A stretch of 64,000 nt of DNA, from the NCBI RefSeq assembly GCF_050306235.1, contig NZ_JBLWFH010000008.1:62001-126000 (forward strand), written 5' to 3'. Of this stretch, positions 17,669 to 26,246 are shown piece by piece. The notes below the pieces were generated by a model. The model did not search any database. It was not told the DNA's origin and saw only the letters and a program-made list of their open reading frames with translations. How positions within the stretch are numbered: position 1 is the first letter of the stretch; each line of letters starts with the position of its first letter. Origin of the DNA: Glaciecola sp947496235. GTDB taxonomy: Bacteria; Pseudomonadota; Gammaproteobacteria; Enterobacterales; Alteromonadaceae. A program made the position numbers and the translations under genes.

Positions 17669-18439
17669 ATGAGTATAGAAAACCAAAGCAAAATAAACCA
17701 ACTACTTTCTATAGCACCTAAAGGTGTTGTATTGACTTCTTCATGGCTATTAGAAAAAGGTTACAGTTTACAATTGCAAGATCGATACAAAAAAAGTCAG
17801 TGGTTCAAATCATTTGGCAGAGGCGCTTTGATACGTAATAAGGATACCGTTGATTATCTAGGGGCTATCCAAACGTTACAGGAACAGCTCAATTTATCGG
17901 TTCATCCTGCCGCAAAAACAGCTTTAATACTGCAAGGTAAATCACACTACTTAGAGTTCTCAACTCAAAAGGTACAGTTATTTTCGACCCCCTCTGAAGT
18001 TTTGCCTTCTTGGTTTAAAAAACATGATTGGAACGTAAAGCTGGAAAGTAACGTAACATCATTTTTGCCTGCCGATATAGGTATGGTGGAATATCAACAT
18101 AAGTCATTTTCTTTAAAAATATCTAGTCCAGCGCGTGCAATAATGGAATGCTTATACTTGGCTCCCAATGACCAACCATTACTTGAAGTATACGAATTAT
18201 TAGAAGGACTAAATAATATACGTCCAGCCACCGCCCAGAAATTATTAGAAAGCTGCTCTTCCGTAAAAGTAAAACGATTATTTCTTTACATGGCAGACAA
18301 AGCAGGCCATGACTGGCTGACCTATATCAATCTAGACAAAATAGATCTTGGCAAAGGAAAGCGGCAAATTGTCGCAGATGGGGTGTATATCCCCAATTAT
18401 AAAATAACTGTTCCAAAGGAACTGGATAAACACATATGA
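17669..18439 (+). CDS. AbiEi-type antitoxin and transcriptional repressor (type IV toxin-antitoxin)
   Basis: A 256-residue protein with the layout of AbiEi_3 antitoxins: an N-terminal winged-helix region (IAPKGVVLTSSWLLEKGYS, RYKKSQWFKSFGRGALIR) and a C-terminal domain containing ISSPARAIMECLYLAP. Such antitoxins repress the operon and counteract the AbiEii nucleotidyltransferase without stable binding. Its stop overlaps the toxin start by four bases (ATGA). No clear Shine-Dalgarno precedes the ATG; a palindrome lies just upstream. Confidence 0.88.
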   Translation: MSIENQSKINQLLSIAPKGVVLTSSWLLEKGYSLQLQDRYKKSQWFKSFGRGALIRNKDTVDYLGAIQTLQEQLNLSVHPAAKTALILQGKSHYLEFSTQKVQLFSTPSEVLPSWFKKHDWNVKLESNVTSFLPADIGMVEYQHKSFSLKISSPARAIMECLYLAPNDQPLLEVYELLEGLNNIRPATAQKLLESCSSVKVKRLFLYMADKAGHDWLTYINLDKIDLGKGKRQIVADGVYIPNYKITVPKELDKHI

Positions 18440-19344
18440 CCGAAAAATATGCCCAGCAGGTCAAATTGCTTCTTGATGTTATGCCAGAAGTAGCTAAAGA
18501 GAGTTGCTTTTCGTTACATGGCGGTACAGCTATCAACCTATTTGTTCTTAACATGCCGAGACTATCTGTTGATATCGATCTTACCTATGTTCATATTCAA
18601 GATAGACAAGAAAGTATTGATGCCATTAATAGTGCGTTACAGAAAATAGCGGCTCGTGTGCTTGCTCTACGACCAACGTTACGAGTAGAACACAAGGACA
18701 ATATTTGTAAACTTTTAGTTGAAGAGCATGGTGTGCAAATTAAAGTTGAAGTCAATATGGTTGGGCGCGGTGTTATTGGCGATACTGAGAATAAATTGCC
18801 ATTATGTGAATTGGCGCAAGAACAATTTGATGCATTCTGCGCCATAAATGTCGTGCCGTTAGCACAATTGTATGGTGGAAAAATATGTGCAACACTTGAT
18901 AGGCAGCATCCACGAGATTTATTTGATGTGCATCTACTATTACAACAAAACAATTATTCAGATGACATCAAACGTGGCTTCATATACTCCCTTGCGTGCA
19001 GTAACAGGCCAACACATGAAATGCTTAACCCAAACCTAATTGATCAACGCTCGACGTTTGAAAATCAATTTCAAGGAATGTCACCCATTGAATTTACCTA
19101 TGCAGACTTTGAACAAACAAGATTAGATTTAATAAAGACGATATCTGATAGCTTGGATGACGATGATAAGCACTTTCTGCTTAGTTTAAATATGTTGGAG
19201 CCAGATTGGTCAATATACGATTTTGAACAATATCCTTCGGTGAAATGGAAACTACTTAATCTTAGAAAATTCAAAGATTCTAGACCAGAAGACCATCAGC
19301 AACATTTGGATCTACTTAAGAAAGTCTTAAATGTACAAAGTTAG
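18436..19344 (+). CDS. AbiEii-type nucleotidyltransferase toxin
   Basis: A 302-residue DNA polymerase beta-superfamily nucleotidyltransferase. The signature LHGGTAINLF followed by RLSVDIDLTYV gives the GG...DxD motif of AbiEii toxins. A basic segment follows, and LAQLYGGKICATLDRQHPRDLFDV is the conserved 'K..A...R...KDl.Dl' family element. Known members block growth by adding nucleotides to tRNA or related targets, giving phage abortive infection or plasmid stabilisation. The overlap with abiEi is typical. The DNA is AT-rich like the rest of the accessory patch. Confidence 0.9.
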   Translation: MTEKYAQQVKLLLDVMPEVAKESCFSLHGGTAINLFVLNMPRLSVDIDLTYVHIQDRQESIDAINSALQKIAARVLALRPTLRVEHKDNICKLLVEEHGVQIKVEVNMVGRGVIGDTENKLPLCELAQEQFDAFCAINVVPLAQLYGGKICATLDRQHPRDLFDVHLLLQQNNYSDDIKRGFIYSLACSNRPTHEMLNPNLIDQRSTFENQFQGMSPIEFTYADFEQTRLDLIKTISDSLDDDDKHFLLSLNMLEPDWSIYDFEQYPSVKWKLLNLRKFKDSRPEDHQQHLDLLKKVLNVQS

Positions 19345-19414
19345 GAAACAAAATAAGATCGTTTTAAATTCTAGCTGTTGTACTCGGAATGAAGGCCAAA
19401 TCTTCCTCCTACTT

Positions 19415-19621
19415 TTAACGCAAATATTTATTTGCTTCTCGGCTAGCTGCCGCTTTGTCTTTAAACGGTGATGGGTGGCATTTCTGGTAGACTTTATCTA
19501 ACTGAGGAAACACAACATGGATATATATTTGCGTTGTTGATAAATCGGCATGGCATAAATAGGTTTGTATTTCCCATGCTTGCCGCCCAACTAGCTGCCC
19601 AACCACTTGCAGCCCCAGCCG
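19415..19621 (-). pseudogene. Broken XerC/XerD-type tyrosine recombinase, C-terminal remnant
   Basis: In this frame the DNA encodes LCHADLSTTQIYIHVVFPQLDKVYQKCHPSP. This closely tracks the end of XerD-type recombinases, where 'LGHSDLSTTQIYTHV' carries the second active-site histidine and the nucleophilic tyrosine, followed by 'L..vH...HPR'. A stop codon lies 6 codons before the readable part, and the rest of the catalytic domain is absent. The conserved Gly of LGH is replaced by Cys. It is probably the residue of an integrase. Confidence 0.7.
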
Positions 19622-19705
19622 TTACATTTACGATCCACAAACCTCAGTCGTAACCAGTCTCCTTTTGTACGTATTTTAATCTGCTTGTGTTTTACGTCAC
19701 TACTG

Positions 19706-19722
19706 ATAATATTCAATATTAT
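19706..19722. promoter_or_regulatory. 17-bp palindrome upstream of parD
   Basis: ATAATATT-C-AATATTAT is a perfect dyad ending 20 bp before the parD ATG. ParD-type antitoxins bind such sites to autoregulate. The sequence is very AT-rich, so chance symmetry is likelier than for the abiE site. Confidence 0.45.
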
Positions 19723-19742
19723 TAATTTTGAATAATCTGATT

Positions 19743-19997
19743 ATGGCAAATACAAGTCTGTCTCTCGGTGAACACTGGGAAAAATTTATAAAACTAGAAA
19801 TACAAAGTGGTCGATACGGCTCAGCTAGCGAAGTTGTGCGTGACGCATTGCGCAACCTCGAAGAAAAGAAATCGAAATTACGCATACTTCAGTCTCACTT
19901 AGAAGCAGGCAGTAAGCAAGCTGAAAGTAAAGACTTTATTTATCAATCGCCAAAAGAGATTCTTCAAGAGTTCAAAAACGAACGTGAAAAAAAGTAG
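19743..19997 (+). CDS. parD: ParD-family antitoxin
   Basis: An 84-residue ribbon-helix-helix antitoxin. The N-terminus MANTSLSLGEHWEKFIKLEI followed by RYGSASEVVRDALRNLEE is the classic ParD/CopG DNA-binding fold. The C-terminal part is the flexible toxin-binding region (DFIYQSPKEILQEFKNE). The ATG at 19743 is preferred to an upstream TTG because family members begin at the beta strand. The toxin start lies inside its 3' end. Confidence 0.88.
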   Translation: MANTSLSLGEHWEKFIKLEIQSGRYGSASEVVRDALRNLEEKKSKLRILQSHLEAGSKQAESKDFIYQSPKEILQEFKNEREKK

Positions 19998-20283
19998 TTA
20001 TTTACTCACACCTAATGCGAAAAACGACTTGCGTGGAATTTGGAATTATACTTTTGATATATGGGGAGAACAGCAGGCTGAGGAATATTTGTTTGAATTT
20101 TTTAAACGATTTAGCTGGCTAGCTGATCAACCCTTTGTCGGTACGCATCGACCAGAAGTGAGGCAAGGTTACTATTCATTTCTTCATGCTGAACATGTTG
20201 TTTTTTATGAAATAATAAATAACGATATTGTTATAATCGGTATCCCAAATCAATCAATGGATATAGACTTATTTTTTGATTAA
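19984..20283 (+). CDS. parE: ParE/RelE-superfamily toxin
   Basis: A 99-residue ParE toxin. Typical features are LTPNAKNDLRGIWNYTFDIWG (the helical hairpin), PFVGTHRPEVRQGYYSF, HVVFYEII, and the terminal IIGIPNQSMDID, matching the family's 'RILHqrMD' end. It starts at a GTG overlapping parD by 14 bases. Known ParE proteins poison DNA gyrase. Chromosomal copies like this are often remnants of mobile DNA, consistent with the neighbouring RHS, AbiE and Xer fragments. Confidence 0.88.
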   Translation: MKKSSYLLTPNAKNDLRGIWNYTFDIWGEQQAEEYLFEFFKRFSWLADQPFVGTHRPEVRQGYYSFLHAEHVVFYEIINNDIVIIGIPNQSMDIDLFFD

Positions 20284-20611
20284 GATCTGATAGCCTCATT
20301 TAATTTGAATAAGCAAATTTGCGACCTTAATAGTTAAAAATTGAGTAAAATTAATTTTTTTGTTTAAGCGTGTTGTATAGCTAACCTCATAGTCTTTATA
20401 TAACGACCGTTCATATGAATAATATTAAGGATTGACCTCTCGGTAGAAATTAAACCCACCTTATAATATCCCACCTCCATATGAAATAAATATATGTAAC
20501 TTATTGTTATCATTGAATTATATATAAATCTTATATTTTCTTTATAAAATCTCATTTCCGGTGCTTATAAGATTTGTGATGTCAAACAGACTGAAACAAG
20601 GAAAGAAACAG
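20284..20611. other. AT-rich gap between parE and the secreted protein gene
   Basis: About 330 bp, strongly AT-rich, with no convincing gene. TATAAT-like hexamers occur (for example 20462-20467), but no well-spaced -35 partner is visible. A good Shine-Dalgarno (AAGGAAAG, 20597-20604) marks the start of the next gene. Confidence 0.6.
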
Positions 20612-21634
20612 ATGAAGATTTATAAATCCCTATTAGTGGCATCCTGCGTACTTATTAGTCAAAACGCAATGAGCGCAAGCATTAGCCTTAATTTTGTTGG
20701 TTACGGTAAAGATAGCAACGTACAAGCATTTGACCGTTTTTTAGATGATACAATAGTTCCCACAGGATTAACTGACGGTGCCCCATTCGGTTCTGTTGGT
20801 GAGAGAAGACTCTACCGAGATAATATTGACATTGTGAGTAGCGCACTCATTGATCCCCTAAGAAACGTCGAGCATTTAGACTATGAAGGTTATGCTTCCT
20901 TCGATCGGTTAGGGGCATCCGTAGCGCTACGTGGTGACTTTAACTATGGTTACTCTATGTTTGCTGGGACTGACGCGTTTTTTTCAGATACCTATACTAT
21001 CACAGCAACCGATCCCGCACTAAACGGCACTACAGGTGTTGCGCGTTACAACACTTTAATCAGCGGAAGTTTACAAACTGGCGGTGAATTTGTAGAAGAA
21101 GTTAAATATAACACCAACAACAATGAATTTTTTAGAGCTTCATACTCAGCGCATACTGAAATTTCGGGTTCATCTCGCACTTACAGCTATTCAGAGCGGA
21201 ATTTTAAAGGGCAAAATCAGCAAACTGTACTATCAGGAACAGCCCCAGACACTATAACTAACGTATTTAGCTTTGTTTACGGGCAACCCTTTGACTTCAA
21301 AGCTACTTTGAGTGCGTCCGCAGACTATCAAGCTCCTTTTAGCGCAACGAAATATGACGACAACTTAATTGTGTCAAATTTCTTAAGCACCTTAAAATTT
21401 GCGAATTTGGAAATTGTGGAAAGAGTTGGTAGTGGCTTCAATCCCGTTGATGACTTTGCTGTCCTCGATGTTGCATATCAAGTTAGTAGCGTCTCTGGGG
21501 TCAATGCGTTTGATCCTGGGTCTAGCTCTGTGCCTGTATCGGCGCCGTTTGGCTCTAGTCTTTTAGGACTTGGACTAATCGGTATGCTGTGGGTCAGAAA
21601 ATTGAAGATGCGAATAGCAGACCCTAGGGATTAA
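20612..21634 (+). CDS. Secreted protein with a PEP-CTERM-like C-terminal sorting tail
   Basis: A 340-residue exported protein of unknown function. A signal peptide is evident (MKIYKSLLVASCVLISQNAMSA). The body is rich in Ser, Thr, Asn and Gly with a beta-strand-like pattern. The tail VPVSAPFGSSLLGLGLIGML followed by WVRKLKMR has the PEP-CTERM plan: a Pro-containing motif, a hydrophobic helix and a basic cluster. It reads VSAP rather than PEP, a variant common in Alteromonadales. The ATG at 20612 is chosen by AAGGAAAG eight bases upstream; an earlier frame start would precede the signal peptide. It may be surface-anchored by an exosortase-like system elsewhere. Confidence 0.65.
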   Translation: MKIYKSLLVASCVLISQNAMSASISLNFVGYGKDSNVQAFDRFLDDTIVPTGLTDGAPFGSVGERRLYRDNIDIVSSALIDPLRNVEHLDYEGYASFDRLGASVALRGDFNYGYSMFAGTDAFFSDTYTITATDPALNGTTGVARYNTLISGSLQTGGEFVEEVKYNTNNNEFFRASYSAHTEISGSSRTYSYSERNFKGQNQQTVLSGTAPDTITNVFSFVYGQPFDFKATLSASADYQAPFSATKYDDNLIVSNFLSTLKFANLEIVERVGSGFNPVDDFAVLDVAYQVSSVSGVNAFDPGSSSVPVSAPFGSSLLGLGLIGMLWVRKLKMRIADPRD

Positions 21635-21715
21635 TTAGAAGGACCGAGGCGATGCAACTGAGTTAGTCGAAAAGGCTACACTACCTAGATAATTGAAAGA
21701 ATTTTGTTCTAACGT

Positions 21716-21729
21716 TATTGTATACAATA
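21716..21729. promoter_or_regulatory. 14-bp palindrome before the CadC-like regulator
   Basis: TATTGTATACAATA is a perfect dyad ending 30 bp upstream of the GTG start of the winged-helix regulator. It could be an autoregulatory site or overlap the -10 region (it contains TATACAAT). Confidence 0.35.
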
Positions 21730-21759
21730 TATGCAATGACGTTGGAATGAAAGTAGACA

Positions 21760-24033
21760 GTGGAGCGTTTTCAAGTTGGTAGTTGGACTGTAAATGCAGT
21801 CAATTGCACGATTACTAAAGACTCTATAAGTGAAACCTTAGAACCCAAGGCAATGGATTTGCTCGTCTTGTTGGCAAAAGCTGACGGGGACTTGGTGTCT
21901 CGCAAAGAGATAATGAAAACTATCTGGCATGACCGCTACGTGACCGACTTCGCTGTAAACAGCTTGGTATCAAACCTTCGTAAAAAACTGAATGAAGGTG
22001 AGCCAGAAGAAGCCTATATCAAAACTAGACCTAAGCGAGGTTATCTTTTATTCGCAAAGGTAACTATTTGTGACGAAGAAAGAGATGACTCTATTGCTTT
22101 TTCGACTGATGATGAGAACACTGCTGCTAAAATCGATGTAAATGAGCCGACACGTAATGAGGATAACCTTGTAGAGCCTATCGAAAAAATTCCACCGATC
22201 TCTAGCTCACCTTCTACTTCCTATACTTCGCAATATAAGAACAAAAAAGTACGCAAACGCTATGTAGTTTATGCCTTGACTACTATTTTATTGATTTGTG
22301 CAGTGTTTATATTTGATTTGCTACTCAGCAAAAATGAGCGATTACCCGCGTCGCTTGCAGTGATGCCGTTTAAAGTGATTTCTGGACAAGAGGATCTTAG
22401 TTTTTTTGCCGACGGTTTGGCAGAAGAAGTTATTCATCAATTGTCAGTATTGCCTGAAACCACAATAATTAGTCGTCGTTCATCTTTTACCTTTCGAAAC
22501 AGTAAACTTGATGCTGTAGAAATTGCCCAAAAATTAAGTGTGGCATATCTGCTTGAGGGCTCTATTCGCCAAGAAGGTGATATTTTGCGGGTCACTGTGC
22601 AATTGATAAACGGCATCAATGGTAGTCATATATGGTCACAGGTATTTACCGCAAATAAAAACGAAGCATTTAGTATTCAAGGTGATATTAGCCGGGAAGT
22701 AGCCGATACTATCACCGCAAACTTTACTGATTTTCCTGAAGAGAAAAAACGCTATCAAAGTCATTCTTCGGATGCATACTTGCATGTGTTACGCGGACGA
22801 AAATATAACCAAACAGGCACTGTTGAAGCTCTACTAAAGGCCCGAGATGAATTTATCATGGCCACCAAGCTAGACCCGGAATATGCCAATGCACATGTAG
22901 ACCTAGCAACAAATTATTTGTTACTGGCACAGAATAAAAGAATGAGTTTAACGGATGCGAGTAGGTTGGCATTAGAGGCAATCGAGACGGCTTTTGAAAT
23001 TGCTCCCCAAAGTGCTGAAGCCTATGGTGCTTTAGGCATTCTTCATCATTATAACGGCCGTGTAGACGAGGCAAGAACTGCGTTTGAGAAGGCCTTGGCA
23101 ATTAATCCTGACCAATATGTTGCTTTAATTAATTACGCCAATTTGCTACGTCTTACCTTCGATGAAAAAGCGGCGATTACATATTATCAAAGGGCCAAAG
23201 AACTTGCGCCATTATCTGATTTAGCTTATTGGGGTATTCACTCCATCAACATAGATTTTGGTAATTTTGATGCGTCGCGGAAAATTGTAGAAGAGTGCTT
23301 GTTTTTACAAGCATCGAGCTCAAACTGTAGTATAGGACTCGCTTATAACGCGGGGCTTACAAACGATTGGCAACGAGCAAAAGAAGCTTTTGAAATATAT
23401 GCTAGCACCACTTCGAGCGATAGCTATTGGTTTCGAATGGGGCAAGCTTGGCAATTTTTGTTTTCAGGTCAGGTACATCAAGCAGCCGCAGCATATGAGG
23501 GGTTAATCAATCAGTTTGGAATTAATATTGACGGCCTGCAATCTATCGTTTTAACGAATCATGCTAGCGGTTTGATCGATGGCTTGAGCGAAAAGCTACA
23601 GGCCGGTGTAGAAGAAAGGCCAGAGTCTCAACTGATGGTCTTTAACAACGCACTTCATAGTGTTCTGCAAAATAGGTGTGATATTGCTATTGGATATTTG
23701 GAAAAAGGATGGCAACTCAATAAAGGCGTTTTTGAGAATGCAGATATTCTTGCCAATACTGTCTCTTACAATGCTTACATGGCGTATTGTTATCAACAAA
23801 ATGGGGATCAAGTTGCGTTCAATACAAGTATTGGGAATTTAAAGGAACAATTAGAATCTCTTCCAGAAAATGAGCTTTTCGTTCCGGGTTTCGTCTTTGT
23901 CAAAGCTCAGTATTATGCTTTGTCGGGTGATGTTGTTGCAATGCAGTCACAAATCGATTTGTTGGAAGAAGCCAACTGGCCAATGCTTTGGCGAGTTGAA
24001 AAAGACCCAATTCTTGGTCAGTTAGGGCGATAG
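21760..24033 (+). CDS. CadC-like membrane transcriptional regulator with TolB-like and TPR domains
   Basis: A 757-residue one-component regulator. Residues 1-105 form an OmpR/CadC winged helix (EPKAMDLLVLLAKADGDLVS, VNSLVSNLRKKL, YIKTRPKRGYLL). One membrane helix lies near 170-190 (VVYALTTILLICAVFIFDLLL). A periplasmic region begins with a TolB-like N-terminal fold (LAVMPFKVISG, FADGLAEEVIHQL, YLLEGSIRQEGD, GSHIWSQVF). It is followed by TPR repeats at about 340-520 (AYGALGILHHYNGRVDEARTAF). Such proteins bind DNA from the inner membrane in response to envelope signals. The start is a GTG at 21760 with only a weak ribosome site. Its target could be the adjacent secreted-protein gene. Confidence 0.85.
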   Translation: MERFQVGSWTVNAVNCTITKDSISETLEPKAMDLLVLLAKADGDLVSRKEIMKTIWHDRYVTDFAVNSLVSNLRKKLNEGEPEEAYIKTRPKRGYLLFAKVTICDEERDDSIAFSTDDENTAAKIDVNEPTRNEDNLVEPIEKIPPISSSPSTSYTSQYKNKKVRKRYVVYALTTILLICAVFIFDLLLSKNERLPASLAVMPFKVISGQEDLSFFADGLAEEVIHQLSVLPETTIISRRSSFTFRNSKLDAVEIAQKLSVAYLLEGSIRQEGDILRVTVQLINGINGSHIWSQVFTANKNEAFSIQGDISREVADTITANFTDFPEEKKRYQSHSSDAYLHVLRGRKYNQTGTVEALLKARDEFIMATKLDPEYANAHVDLATNYLLLAQNKRMSLTDASRLALEAIETAFEIAPQSAEAYGALGILHHYNGRVDEARTAFEKALAINPDQYVALINYANLLRLTFDEKAAITYYQRAKELAPLSDLAYWGIHSINIDFGNFDASRKIVEECLFLQASSSNCSIGLAYNAGLTNDWQRAKEAFEIYASTTSSDSYWFRMGQAWQFLFSGQVHQAAAAYEGLINQFGINIDGLQSIVLTNHASGLIDGLSEKLQAGVEERPESQLMVFNNALHSVLQNRCDIAIGYLEKGWQLNKGVFENADILANTVSYNAYMAYCYQQNGDQVAFNTSIGNLKEQLESLPENELFVPGFVFVKAQYYALSGDVVAMQSQIDLLEEANWPMLWRVEKDPILGQLGR

Positions 24034-24132
24034 ATTAAACCCTAATGATGTCGAAGTAGCTTACATTGGGCCATTCGTTGCAATCCACCAATAGCCCAAC
24101 CCAGAATCGTCTTAGTAAAATATGCTTGTTTT

Positions 24133-26208
24133 CTAAAGTGAGAACGCTTTACTTATTTTTTGACCATGGTAATTGTCAACTACTACCTTTAACTCCGTGA
24201 TTGACTCAGCTTGTGCTGGCGTTAAAATCAGGCGATAAGGGGAGGTTGGGTCCATAGTTAACAGCTGATCTTTGTTAGCATCGTAGACGTTGACAGACAC
24301 CATTTCTAGGGCGTTGCTCGAGATAAAACTTAATTCAAATGGCACTATGACGCGGCCATTATCTTGATAACTATCTAACATAACTATATCGGCAATTTCG
24401 GAGACTGACAGTTGGTCCTGAGCTTTTACCAGTGTGTAACTTAAGGGCGCTAGCTGTGCGTTTAATTTGCCATTTTTTAACGTTACTTGAGCACCGTCAA
24501 TATGGTCATAGGCGCTTGCGTCAACATCAATGCTCACTGTTTGCGATTGAGTCCCCAGATTAAAGATTGCTAGTACTTCCTTTTTCTCTTTTGCATCAAC
24601 ACGAGCAAAGGCATAGATCCCTTTATCGTTATCAATCAATCGATTGTAATGCTCACCAGTACCCAAGGCTTGGGTGTTAGCTCGAATTTGAGCTAGGTGG
24701 GCAAGGTGTTGATAAATGGGATGCTGGGTATCAAAGTTGTCATCAGCAGTCGTTTTGTTAGTGCCGAGTAAGGTATTGTCGTTATAGACATCTACCACCG
24801 ATGGGTCCATATCTTCACGGGCATCTACGTCACCACCATCGCCAGTAAAACCTTGTTCATCACCATAATAAACAACAGGAATACCGCGAGAAAAATACAT
24901 TAAAGAATGGGCGAGTAAACTGCGTTTAAGTTGCAAGTCTGGAGATAAATCCGCAAAACCTTTTTGAATAAAATGTCCTACACGACCGGCATCATGATTG
25001 CCTAAAAATGTCATGAGATCTAAGGGCGATGAATCAGCATCTCGGTAATAGTCGTCGTTATCAAACAAATGGGGAATTCGGTTGATATCCATGCCACTGA
25101 AAAGCGCATCTTTTACGTTAAAATGAAAGCCAAAATCCAATACAGAAGGTAATTTTCCTGTAGTGGTGAAATCAGATAACTTGGCTGGATTACCGTCATA
25201 CACTTCACCGAAAATATGAAATTGAGGAATACCAACTGATTGCGCATGTTCAACAATTGCAGGTCCAAATACTTGCCAAAATTCGATGTCAACGTGCTTA
25301 ACAGTGTCGATTCTAAAGCCGTCAGGTTTGAACTTATCTATTAGGTCTTCAAACACTTGAATCATATTCTGTTGTACTTCAGGTAAACTGGTATTGATGT
25401 CATCTAAGCCTGCAAAATCACCAGTAATAACACTTTCACCGCGCCAAATAGAATCCCCTTGATTATTGTAAATCGCAGGATCATTTAACCATTCAGGGAC
25501 TTTTACGTTCTTTTCATCCTCGGGAACGAATGGAGTATAAGTATCACCACTGGCTAATTGGGCTTTGTCTTTAAAGGCACAGCCTTTTTTCTCTTTGTTG
25601 AGGTAATTACCTTGTTCATCGTGACATTCTTTGTACTTAATTACATCGGCAGTGTGATTGGTGATAATGTCAAAAAACACCTTGATATTGCGTTTATGAG
25701 CGGCGTCGATCAAATCATGAAGTGCGTCGTCACTGCCAAAGTGCGGGTCGATTTCTGTAAAATCTACAACCCAATAACCGTGGTGGGCAAAACCGTCCGG
25801 TTGTATCGCCTTATTCCGAAGAATGGGCGTCATCCAAATAGCGGTAATGCCCATTTCTTGCAAATAATCTAACTTGGCCTCTAATCCTTGAATATCTCCG
25901 CCATGAAATGCCCATTTAGAGGTTTTATCTAAGCCGCCATAAGAAATGGGTTTATCAGGATCGCCCATATCGTTATCTGGGTTTGCGTTATGAAAGCGAT
26001 CTGGCATTACAAAATAAAAAATATCCTGTTGAACATTTCGCTCTAAATAATGCGGAACTTGTTCGGCAACAGATGTTGCCGAAACTACAGGTTTATCGGG
26101 TACGGGAGTATTTTGTTTGAGTGATTGCTGAGGCTCAGAACAGGCTGAAAGTGCAACTAATCCTGCAACGCCAATGGCAGCTGCAAGTCTATTTAATTGT
26201 GTGTGCAT
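24133..26208 (-). CDS. Alpha-amylase-family glycoside hydrolase (GH13) lipoprotein
   Basis: A 691-residue GH13 enzyme. The signal peptide ends in a lipobox (VALSAC), so it is probably lipid-anchored. The four conserved GH13 regions are present: DIITNHTAD (I), DGFRIDTVKHVD (II, with the nucleophile Asp), FGEVYDG (III, acid/base Glu) and FLGNHDAGR (IV, Asp). C-terminal beta domains follow. It should cleave alpha-1,4-glucans at the cell surface or in the periplasm. AAGGAAAACT precedes the ATG. It is convergent with the CadC-like regulator. No maltodextrin transporter is nearby. Confidence 0.92.
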   Translation of the reverse strand: MHTQLNRLAAAIGVAGLVALSACSEPQQSLKQNTPVPDKPVVSATSVAEQVPHYLERNVQQDIFYFVMPDRFHNANPDNDMGDPDKPISYGGLDKTSKWAFHGGDIQGLEAKLDYLQEMGITAIWMTPILRNKAIQPDGFAHHGYWVVDFTEIDPHFGSDDALHDLIDAAHKRNIKVFFDIITNHTADVIKYKECHDEQGNYLNKEKKGCAFKDKAQLASGDTYTPFVPEDEKNVKVPEWLNDPAIYNNQGDSIWRGESVITGDFAGLDDINTSLPEVQQNMIQVFEDLIDKFKPDGFRIDTVKHVDIEFWQVFGPAIVEHAQSVGIPQFHIFGEVYDGNPAKLSDFTTTGKLPSVLDFGFHFNVKDALFSGMDINRIPHLFDNDDYYRDADSSPLDLMTFLGNHDAGRVGHFIQKGFADLSPDLQLKRSLLAHSLMYFSRGIPVVYYGDEQGFTGDGGDVDAREDMDPSVVDVYNDNTLLGTNKTTADDNFDTQHPIYQHLAHLAQIRANTQALGTGEHYNRLIDNDKGIYAFARVDAKEKKEVLAIFNLGTQSQTVSIDVDASAYDHIDGAQVTLKNGKLNAQLAPLSYTLVKAQDQLSVSEIADIVMLDSYQDNGRVIVPFELSFISSNALEMVSVNVYDANKDQLLTMDPTSPYRLILTPAQAESITELKVVVDNYHGQKISKAFSL

Positions 26209-26246
26209 AGTTTTCCTTACTTCATACTCTCGTTTGTCGTTTTAGA

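Larger units (their letters stand above)
19345..19742. other. Gap between abiEii and parD
   Basis: Nearly 400 bp with no intact gene. It contains a minus-strand Xer-like recombinase remnant and, next to parD, a palindromic operator; both are listed separately. No transposase ends or target-site duplications are obvious. Confidence 0.7.

Noticed and set aside
24060..24110. TTGGGC...GCCCAA repeat between the CadC-like regulator and the GH13 gene
   Set aside because: It has only a six-base stem, a loop over 20 bases and no T-run, so no terminator was annotated.
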